Assembly: GCA_041488235.1 (NCBI GenBank)
Contig: JBGPOW010000273.1
Location: 1 to 5,698 of the forward strand
Length of the DNA stretch: 5,698 bases
From: DP-19 sp041488235
GTDB lineage: Bacteria; Desulfobacterota; Binatia; UTPRO1
Direction: 5' to 3'
Positions 1 through 4,560 of this stretch are shown in pieces (within the stretch, counting starts at the first letter, position 1; each line of letters opens with the position of its first letter). Below the pieces are notes generated by a model. The model saw nothing but the letters and a program-made list of their open reading frames with translations. It was not told the DNA's origin and ran no database searches. The translations under genes and the position numbers were made by a program.

Positions 1-283
1 GCATGTCGATGTACTCGAGGTTGGCGCGCGCGTTTTCCGACACGTCCTCGACGCTCTGGCTGAAGACGACGAGCATGACGAGCCCCGGGTGGCATACGAG
101 GCCGCGAAACCCGTACGCCTGCGCGTAGCGCGCGTTCTTCGAGAGCGGGTTCGTCGTCATCGAGAAGTCGGTGAAGATCGCGAAAAGTCCCTCTGTCACC
201 GTCTTGCCGCGCTTGTGGCGGAAGACGGCGCCGGGCCGGAAGTCCTCGAGGAAGTGACCGTGCTGGCGTTGGATGACTGCCAT
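1..283 (-). CDS. MaoC-like (hot-dog fold) dehydratase-family protein, 3' part outside window
   Basis: The N-terminal 94 residues of a MaoC/hydratase-2-type protein; its C-terminus lies beyond the left edge. The family binds acyl-CoA thioesters and usually hydrates 2-enoyl-CoA in the cytoplasm. Visible features are the N-terminal FLEDFRPGAVFRHKRGKTVT stretch (residues 11-30), the hydratase-loop equivalent TTNPLSKNARYA (43-54) and SVEDVSENARANLEY (77-91), which resembles the 'SV.D.S.NA.ANL' segment I recall from MaoC dehydratases next to acyl-CoA dehydrogenases. The ATG at 283-281 has a good Shine-Dalgarno, AAAGGAA (298-292), 8 nt upstream. The gene lies 70 nt downstream of the acyl-CoA dehydrogenase on the same strand, so it is probably co-transcribed. 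Oddity: the motif usually reads D-x-N-P-L-H, but here Thr43 and Ser48 stand where the catalytic Asp and His would be. The family call is fairly sure; the substrate, and whether it is an active hydratase, are unknown. Confidence 0.82.
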   Translation of the reverse strand, partial: MAVIQRQHGHFLEDFRPGAVFRHKRGKTVTEGLFAIFTDFSMTTNPLSKNARYAQAYGFRGLVCHPGLVMLVVFSQSVEDVSENARANLEYIDM

Positions 284-291
284 GGCGCGAG

Positions 292-298
292 TTCCTTT
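292..298 (-). promoter_or_regulatory. Shine-Dalgarno of the MaoC-like gene
   Basis: Read on the minus strand the bases are AAAGGAA, 8 nt before the ATG at 283. It fixes the start codon. The remaining bases of the 70-nt gap (284-353) after the dehydrogenase stop show no terminator hairpin with a T-tract, which fits read-through transcription from the upstream gene. Confidence 0.7.
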
Positions 299-353
299 AT
301 GGGTGACGACGACAGCCGTCAAATCCGATCGCGCGACGCCGTGCCGGCGACGA

Positions 354-1472
354 TCACAGGCCGAGCCGCTGCGCGGCGAGCTCGCGACTCCACGTCGCGT
401 CGCCGAACGTCACCTCACCGGACTGCGCGCGCTTGAAGTACAAGTGGAGGTCGTGCTCCCACGTGAAGCCGATGCCGCCGTGCACTTGGATCGCGCGCGC
501 GGTGACGAAACGGTAGGCGTCGCCGGCGATCGCCTTGGCCTGCGCCGCCGCGAGCCCGGCGTCGTCGGCGCCGTCGGCGTCGGCGCACGCCGCGTAGTAC
601 GTCGCGGCCTTCGCCTTCTCCACCTCGACCGACATGTCGGCGCACTGGTGCTGGATCGCCTGGAAGCTGCCGATCGCGCGCCCGAACTGCCGGCGCACCT
701 TCGCGTACTCGACCGTCATCTCGAGGACGCGCTCGGCGCCGCCCGCCATGTCGGCGGCGAGCATCACCCGACCGCGATCGAGCAGGCGCGCGAGCACGGC
801 CTCCGCATCGCACGGCAGCACGTGCTCCGCATCGACACGCACGCCGTCGAGGACGACGTCGTCGACGCGACGCGTATGATCCATCGTCGCGAGCGGCGTG
901 ATCGCGAGGCCGCGCGCGCCAGCCTCGAGGAGGACGAGCGCGAGCGCGCCGTCGTCGGCGCGACGAACGGCGCACACGATCACGTCGGCACGCGTCGCCT
1001 CGGGAACGAAACGTTTCGTCCCGGAGAGCACGAGATCGTCGCCATCGCGGCGCGCGAGGGCGGCATAGGTCGATGGGTCCCAGCACCCGCTCTCCTCGAG
1101 CAGCGCGATCGTGGCACGCAGCGACCCGTCACAAATGCGCGGCAGCCAACGCGCGCGCTGCGCGTCGCTGCCACCCGCGACGAGCGCCAGCGCGGCGAGC
1201 GTCGTGCCGAAGAAGGGACCGGGCAGCAGCGCACGCCCCATCTCCTCAAGCACGATCACGAGCTCGAGCATGCCGAGCGCCGTGCCGCCGTGCTCCTCGG
1301 GCACGACGAGCCCTTGCCAGCCGAGCGCGGCCATGCGGCGCCAGTCGGCGTCGTCGAGGCCGCCGCCGTCGACGATCATCCGCCGCACGCGTGCCATCGG
1401 CGCGGAGGCGGCGAGCAGGTCACGCGCCGTGCGACGCAGCAGCTCCTGCTCGGGCGTGAGGCCGAAGTCCAC
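354..1472 (-). CDS. acyl-CoA dehydrogenase family protein
   Basis: A 372-residue FAD-dependent acyl-CoA dehydrogenase, about the usual family length, expected to introduce a 2,3-double bond into an acyl-CoA ester. The N-terminal helical domain starts VDFGLTPEQELLRRTARDLL. The active-site-lid region GLVVPEEHGGTALGMLELV is at residues 54-72, the middle beta domain includes LVLSGTKRFVPEA (147-159), and the C-terminal helical domain has RRQFGRAIGSFQAIQH (260-275) and IQVHGGIGFTWEHDLHLYFKRA (328-349). The frame is open upstream to 1559, but that stretch is not family-like and overlaps the HIT gene, so I chose GTG at 1472, where homology begins. No clear Shine-Dalgarno precedes it. The residues where the catalytic Glu of MCAD-type enzymes (motif EGT) would sit read FGD (356-358), and the IVD-type Glu position looks like Gly. 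This resembles the FadE-type enzymes that work as heteromeric pairs. Co-directional with the MaoC gene; the substrate (fatty acid, sterol side chain, other) cannot be told. Confidence 0.9.
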   Translation of the reverse strand: MDFGLTPEQELLRRTARDLLAASAPMARVRRMIVDGGGLDDADWRRMAALGWQGLVVPEEHGGTALGMLELVIVLEEMGRALLPGPFFGTTLAALALVAGGSDAQRARWLPRICDGSLRATIALLEESGCWDPSTYAALARRDGDDLVLSGTKRFVPEATRADVIVCAVRRADDGALALVLLEAGARGLAITPLATMDHTRRVDDVVLDGVRVDAEHVLPCDAEAVLARLLDRGRVMLAADMAGGAERVLEMTVEYAKVRRQFGRAIGSFQAIQHQCADMSVEVEKAKAATYYAACADADGADDAGLAAAQAKAIAGDAYRFVTARAIQVHGGIGFTWEHDLHLYFKRAQSGEVTFGDATWSRELAAQRLGL

Positions 1473-1516
1473 GGGTATTCTTGCGGATCGCGGACGAAAA
1501 CTGTTAAGCGGAACGC
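1473..1516. promoter_or_regulatory. compact divergent promoter region
   Basis: Only 44 nt separate the GTG of the minus-strand dehydrogenase from the ATG of the plus-strand HIT gene, so any promoters here must overlap or extend into the genes. Neither start has a convincing Shine-Dalgarno. On the plus strand TGTTAA (1503-1508) lies 8 nt before the HIT ATG, and on the minus strand AGAATA lies just before the GTG. Either could be a -10 element of a leaderless transcript. This is inference from position and weak sequence resemblance. Confidence 0.3.
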
Positions 1517-1855
1517 ATGGCCGACTGTCTCTTCTGCCGAATTTGTAGCGGCGAGGCAAGGGCGACGCGCGTTCACGAGGACGAGCACGCGGTCGTCATC
1601 CGCGACATCAATCCCGGCGCGCCGCTCCATTTGCTCGTCTTGCCGCGCAAGCACATCGCGACCCTGCACGACCTCACCGCCGCCGACGACCCGCTCGTCG
1701 GCCACTTGCATCGCGTGGCGGCGCAGGTGGCGGTTGCCGAGGGTCATCGCGACTTCCGCATCGTCGTCAACTGCGGCAGCGCCGTCGGTCAGAGCGTGTT
1801 CCATCTCCACGTGCACGTGCTCGCGGGTCGTGCGCTCGGTTGGCCGCCGGGTTGA
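1517..1855 (+). CDS. HIT-family (histidine triad) nucleotide-binding protein
   Basis: A 112-residue HIT protein of the Hint/PKCI branch, matching the usual size. Such cytoplasmic homodimers hydrolyse nucleoside phosphoramidates, AMP-lysine or related nucleotidyl conjugates. The histidine triad is in VFHLHVHVLAG: His96, His98 and His100, with His100 in the place of the nucleophile that is transiently nucleotidylated. The N-terminal block DCLFCRICSGE has a CxxC pair (Cys7, Cys10) common in this branch, which can join histidines in binding zinc. INPGAPLHLLVLPRKHI (31-47) is the typical strand-turn leading into the core. The ATG at 1517 is at the natural beginning of homology; the Shine-Dalgarno is weak. 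The gene diverges from the acyl-CoA dehydrogenase and is followed 40 nt downstream by a membrane-protein gene. It is close to E. coli HinT in type, but the physiological substrate is unknown. Confidence 0.95.
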   Translation: MADCLFCRICSGEARATRVHEDEHAVVIRDINPGAPLHLLVLPRKHIATLHDLTAADDPLVGHLHRVAAQVAVAEGHRDFRIVVNCGSAVGQSVFHLHVHVLAGRALGWPPG

Positions 1856-1895
1856 GGCGCCCGAGGCGCGGCGCGATGACCAGACGACGCGCGCC

Positions 1896-2525
1896 ATGCC
1901 CATGAGCGATTTCGGGCGCCGCGCACTCGGCGCCGCGCGGCTCGACCCCGGCATCTTCGAGGAGGTCGAGCACGACCGCACCGCGACCGTCCAGGCGGTG
2001 GCGATCGTGCTGCTCTCCGGCGCCGCCGCAACGGTCGGACGTCTCGGCTCGTTCAAGCCGGCGCCGCTCGCCGCCGGCATGATCGTGGCGGTGCTCGGGT
2101 GGGTGGTGTGGGCGGGACTCTGCCTGGTGATCGGCACGCGCCTCATGCCGGGGCCGCGGACCCGGAGCGACATCGGCGAGTCCTTGCGCGTTCTCGGCTT
2201 CGCGGCCACGCCGGGAATCTCGCAGGCGCTCGCCATCATCGTGCCGCTTCGCACCCCGGTCCTCATGCTCGCGCAGGTGTGGATGATCCTGGCGATGGTG
2301 GTCGCCGTCCGGCAAGCGCTCGACTACGAGCGCACCTCCCGCGCGCTCGGGGTATGTCTCGCCGGCTGGGCGGCGCAGATTGCCGTGATGGTCATCCTCC
2401 TCGCGGTGGCGCGCCCGCTCGTTACGCGCCGCATCGGCACCCTCCGCCCACCGAGCGAGGCGGTGCCGACGGCGGGGTATCTCGGGGTCGTGAAACCGAG
2501 CGGCGTCGCACCGCCCGTCGAATGA
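1896..2525 (+). CDS. Yip1-like multi-pass membrane protein
   Basis: A 209-residue integral membrane protein that I assign to the Yip1/YIP1-domain type by layout. A short cytoplasmic N-terminus (DFGRRALGAARLDPGIFEEV, residues 5-24), typical of such bacterial proteins, precedes about five hydrophobic segments at roughly 31-49, 57-81, 98-118, 120-139 and 150-171. A polar, proline-rich tail (about 173-209) follows. The conserved-looking loop ESLRVLGFAATPGI (95-108) between the second and third helices fits the family, which often carries a 'lr..gya..P' motif there. Bacterial Yip1-domain proteins have no settled function. ATG 1896 and ATG 1902 are both possible (MPMSDF); neither has a clear Shine-Dalgarno. 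The same frame is open far upstream, back to 273, but that part is antisense to the dehydrogenase and out of frame with HIT, so it is not coding. The gene lies 40 nt after the HIT stop and is probably co-transcribed with it. Confidence 0.75.
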   Translation: MPMSDFGRRALGAARLDPGIFEEVEHDRTATVQAVAIVLLSGAAATVGRLGSFKPAPLAAGMIVAVLGWVVWAGLCLVIGTRLMPGPRTRSDIGESLRVLGFAATPGISQALAIIVPLRTPVLMLAQVWMILAMVVAVRQALDYERTSRALGVCLAGWAAQIAVMVILLAVARPLVTRRIGTLRPPSEAVPTAGYLGVVKPSGVAPPVE

Positions 2526-2575
2526 TCCCCGGGTCGGACCGCTTTTACATACATCCTTCTACATAACAGTTGTGC

Positions 2576-2606
2576 TTGACCGAACTGCTACGTTTACGGT
2601 ACGTAG
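2576..2606 (+). promoter_or_regulatory. candidate promoter and operator for the RHH gene
   Basis: The 120 nt between the membrane-protein stop (2525) and the RHH start (2646) are clearly richer in A/T than the rest of the window. TTGACC (2576-2581) is a good -35 candidate; a weak -10 (TACGTA, 2600-2605) follows after 18 nt. Over this -10 lies a perfect inverted repeat, CTACGT (2588-2593) and ACGTAG (2601-2606), separated by 7 nt. The same bases also contain TACGT twice, 11 nt apart (2589 and 2600), about one helical turn. Such paired half-sites suit ribbon-helix-helix repressors, which commonly control their own promoters. Autoregulation here is inference; the repeat itself is directly visible. 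Confidence 0.4.
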
Positions 2607-2631
2607 GTTTTGTCGCGTTCTACGCTCGCCC

Positions 2632-2640
2632 GAGAGAGGA
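2632..2640 (+). promoter_or_regulatory. Shine-Dalgarno of the RHH gene
   Basis: GAGAGAGGA is 5 nt before the ATG at 2646. It is the strongest ribosome binding site on the plus strand here and decides the start in favour of the 77-residue form. Confidence 0.7.
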
Positions 2641-2645
2641 TCGTC

Positions 2646-2879
2646 ATGAAAGAGCGCAAGCTGAAGCTCGCAGACTTGAAGCAACGCGCCGCGACCGAGA
2701 CGGCGCTGCTCGCTGTTCGTCTTCCAGGCCAGACGATGAAGGAGATCCGCGACGTCGCCCGCACGCTCAACATCCGCATGCGCGCGCTCGTCCTCGCGCT
2801 CTTGAACGAAGGCCTCGACGCGTACGAGTCGTCGTCTTCCGCAGCGCGGAACTCCCGCCGCCGCAGCAGCGTCCGTTAA
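2646..2879 (+). CDS. small ribbon-helix-helix (Arc/CopG-type) DNA-binding protein
   Basis: A 77-residue basic protein. A Lys/Arg-rich N-terminus (MKERKLKLADLKQR) is followed by a pattern typical of a ribbon-helix-helix fold: a beta strand ALLAVRLP (residues 20-27), helix one about 29-41 (QTMKEIRDVARTL), a turn NIRM, and helix two about 45-59 (MRALVLALLNEGLDAY). The tail is low-complexity Ser/Arg (SSSSAARNSRRRSSVR). Such proteins dimerise and insert the paired strands into the DNA major groove, acting as transcription factors or antitoxins. The ATG at 2646 is supported by GAGAGAGGA (2632-2640) 5 nt upstream; a longer version from a TTG at 2610 is possible but would bury this site. No toxin-like gene adjoins it in the usual overlapping arrangement, so an autonomous regulator is more likely than an antitoxin. 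The gene has its own AT-rich upstream region and is followed 14 nt later by a large palindrome. The targets are unknown. Confidence 0.72.
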   Translation: MKERKLKLADLKQRAATETALLAVRLPGQTMKEIRDVARTLNIRMRALVLALLNEGLDAYESSSSAARNSRRRSSVR

Positions 2880-2893
2880 CGTCGGGCGGCACG

Positions 2894-3027
2894 GCGGCCC
2901 CACGGATCGAACCGCGAGTGCGCTCGGTGGTGGAGAGCGCCTCGCAGGCGAATAGGGCGAAGACCTGCTGAGCCTGCGAGGCGCTCACCACCACCGAGCG
3001 CACTCGCGGTTCGCCCCGTGGGGCCGC
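2894..3027. repeat. 134-nt near-perfect inverted repeat (REP/MITE-like palindrome)
   Basis: The left arm (2894-2949) and right arm (2972-3027) are reverse complements at 53 of 56 positions, around a 22-nt loop (2950-2971). The mismatches are 2906/3015, 2907/3014 and 2934/2987. Conserved blocks include GAACCGCGAGTGCGCTCGG (2909-2927) and GCGCCTCGCAGGC (2937-2949), with their complements on the right. The element fills the gap between the RHH gene stop and the next gene, so it is extragenic. There is no T-tract on either side, so it is not a standard intrinsic terminator, although the RNA hairpin could stop exonucleases or attenuate transcription. Its form (imperfect palindrome, intergenic, no coding capacity) is that of a repetitive extragenic palindrome or small non-autonomous mobile element. 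With a single copy in view, dispersal in the genome is inference. No target-site duplication is obvious at the ends. Confidence 0.85.
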
Positions 3028-3033
3028 GTTCGC

Positions 3034-3038
3034 TAGGA
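3034..3038 (+). promoter_or_regulatory. Shine-Dalgarno of the RNase Z-like gene
   Basis: TAGGA lies 7 nt before the GTG at 3046. It begins 7 nt after the end of the palindrome, so the hairpin and the ribosome binding site are nearly adjacent on the mRNA. The ATG at 3038 is in another frame. Confidence 0.5.
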
Positions 3039-3045
3039 TGGCGCC

Positions 3046-4116
3046 GTGAAATCGAGCTTCCGCCCGATGCTCGTGAACGGCCCGTTCCAGGACCCGGCGC
3101 TCTACGTCGCGCTCCGCTGGCAAGGCGACGCGCTGCTCTTCGACCTCGGCCGCATCGATCGCCTCAGCCCCGGCCACTGCCTGCGGCTGTCGTACGTGTG
3201 CGTCTCGCATACCCACATGGATCATTTCATGGGGTTCGATCAGCTGTTGCGCCTCACGTTGCCGCGCGATCGCGAGCTGACGTTCTGCGGCCCGCCGGGA
3301 TTGATCGACAACATCCGCGGCAAGCTCGCGGGTTACACCTGGAACCTGACCGCGAGCTACACCCTCGCGCTCACGGTCATCGAGCGCCACGCTGATCGGC
3401 TCACGCAGGCGCGGTTCCGCGCCAGCACCGGCTTCGCGTACGAGTCGCTGCCGGACGTCGTCGCGCCGCCGGACACGCTCGTCGACGGCGACGCGTTCCA
3501 AATCGCGACGACGACACTCGACCACCGCATCCCCTGCCTGGCGTTTCGCGTGAGCGAGCGCCGACACTTGAACGTCCGCACCGACGTGCTCGCGGCGCGC
3601 GCGTTGCGGCCCGGTGCCTGGCTCGCAGCTCTGAAAGACGCCGTCCGCGCCGGAGACGCGCAGGCGTCGATCGCGTTGCCGAACGGTGATTCGATCCCCG
3701 CCGGCGTCCTCGCCCGCGATCTCATCCAGGACCAGCGCGGGCAGCAGATTGCGTACGTCGTCGACACGCGGTTCGATCCGGACAACGGCCGGCGCGTCGT
3801 CGCGCTCGCGCGCGACGTCGACCTGCTCTACGCGGAGGCGCGATTTCTCGACGTCGATCGCGACGAGGCCGAGAAGCGCCACCATTTGACCGCCCGCCAG
3901 TCGGGGTTTCTCGCCCGCATCGCCGGCGCGCGCCGTCTGGAAGTCTTTCATTTCTCGCCCCGCTACCAGGGGATGGCGCAGGCGTTTCACACCGAGGCGC
4001 AGGCGGAGTTCCGCGGCGAGACGCGCCTCGAGGAGACCGAGACGTGGATCGCCGAGCTGGCGCACGCGGCGCATAGCGACGAGCGCCGGCGCGCCGCCGG
4101 CGACGCGAGACGATGA
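3046..4116 (+). CDS. RNase Z-like metallo-beta-lactamase-fold hydrolase
   Basis: A 356-residue MBL-fold protein of the RNase Z/ElaC group (COG1234-like). RNase Z cuts the 3' trailer from tRNA precursors with two zinc ions. The metal motif HTHMDH is at residues 55-60. Further ligand positions are LDHRIPCLAFRV with His160, YVVDTRF with Asp240, AEARFLD (263-269), and RHHLTARQSGFLA (278-290). The last motif is VFHFSPRY with His302, very like the ...HFSPRY of true RNase Z. Thus the two-zinc centre looks complete. The usual N-terminal GTG-x-x-x-P glycine-rich start of ElaC proteins is absent; the protein begins SFRPMLVNGPFQDPALYVAL instead. The length is in the range of, or slightly above, bacterial RNase Z. 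The start is GTG with TAGGA upstream and agrees with where the fold begins. Its stop overlaps the next start (ATGA), showing translational coupling. tRNA maturation is possible, but a general MBL hydrolase role cannot be excluded. Confidence 0.85.
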   Translation: MKSSFRPMLVNGPFQDPALYVALRWQGDALLFDLGRIDRLSPGHCLRLSYVCVSHTHMDHFMGFDQLLRLTLPRDRELTFCGPPGLIDNIRGKLAGYTWNLTASYTLALTVIERHADRLTQARFRASTGFAYESLPDVVAPPDTLVDGDAFQIATTTLDHRIPCLAFRVSERRHLNVRTDVLAARALRPGAWLAALKDAVRAGDAQASIALPNGDSIPAGVLARDLIQDQRGQQIAYVVDTRFDPDNGRRVVALARDVDLLYAEARFLDVDRDEAEKRHHLTARQSGFLARIAGARRLEVFHFSPRYQGMAQAFHTEAQAEFRGETRLEETETWIAELAHAAHSDERRRAAGDARR

Positions 4117-4547
4117 GCGTCGCACTCGGACGCGACGCGCGCGATTTCCTCGATCGTCACCGGCTAGCGCACCTCGCGACCGCCGATCGCGCCGGCGTGC
4201 CGCACGTCGTGCCGCTCTGCTACGCGCGCGACGGCGACACGCTGTACTTCGTGATCGACGCGAAGCCGAAGCGGCGCACGGGCACGGCTCTGAAACGCAT
4301 GCAGAACCTGCTCGAGAATCCCGCGGTGGCGCTCGTCGTCGACGACTACGACGAGAACTGGGCGGCATTGGCGTACGTGTTGGTGCGCGGCCGCGCCGCC
4401 GTCGTCACCGACGCCGCGGAGGCGCGCCGCGCGCTCGGCTCGCTGCGCGCGAAGTATCCGCAGTACCGGGCGATGGAGCTCGACGGTCCCGACCACCCCG
4501 TCGTGCGCGTCACGCCCGAGCACGTACACGTGTGGCGCGCATCATAG
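4113..4547 (+). CDS. PPOX-class, F420-type flavin/deazaflavin-binding oxidoreductase (TIGR03668-like)
   Basis: A 144-residue split-barrel protein of the pyridoxamine-phosphate-oxidase-like superfamily. The N-terminal helix ARDFLDRHRLAHLATADRAG (9-28) leads into strands VPHVVPLCYARDGDTLYFVID (29-49). The basic turn AKPKRR (50-55) is a likely cofactor phosphate contact. TALKRMQNLLENPAVALVVDDYDENW (58-83) and the strand AYVLVRGRAAVV (87-98) follow. This arrangement matches the group annotated 'TIGR03668 family PPOX class F420-dependent oxidoreductase' (Rv0121c-like), as I recall it. Members may use coenzyme F420, FMN or heme, so the cofactor is an inference. The ATG lies in the ATGA overlap with the preceding gene, implying translational coupling; its own Shine-Dalgarno is weak. 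Its substrate is unknown, and nothing in the sequence ties it chemically to the nuclease genes on both sides. Confidence 0.85.
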   Translation: MSVALGRDARDFLDRHRLAHLATADRAGVPHVVPLCYARDGDTLYFVIDAKPKRRTGTALKRMQNLLENPAVALVVDDYDENWAALAYVLVRGRAAVVTDAAEARRALGSLRAKYPQYRAMELDGPDHPVVRVTPEHVHVWRAS

Positions 4548-4560
4548 CGGGTCGAGCGCC

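Noticed and set aside
1473..1559. N-terminal extension of the acyl-CoA dehydrogenase to an ATG at 1559
   Set aside because: The 29 extra residues are unlike the family and overlap the start of the HIT gene. Homology begins at the GTG at 1472.
273..1895. Plus-strand open frame in front of and continuous with the Yip1-like gene
   Set aside because: It is antisense to the acyl-CoA dehydrogenase, Arg/Ala-rich without domain features, and out of frame with the clear HIT gene. It stays open only because of the high GC content.
2528..2546. Rho-independent terminator after the Yip1-like gene (GGTCGGACC followed by CTTTT)
   Set aside because: The stem is 4 bp with a one-base loop, sterically poor, and the T run is only four bases.
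2894..3027. Possible tRNA gene, because the minus strand has GGTTCGATCC like a T-loop
   Set aside because: The motif belongs to the palindrome arm; no cloverleaf of normal length, anticodon loop or D-arm can be drawn.
2767..4368. 533-codon minus-strand open frame opposite the RNase Z-like gene
   Set aside because: Composition is Arg/Ala-rich and it runs through the palindrome. The plus strand carries intact metal-binding motifs, so this is an antisense shadow.
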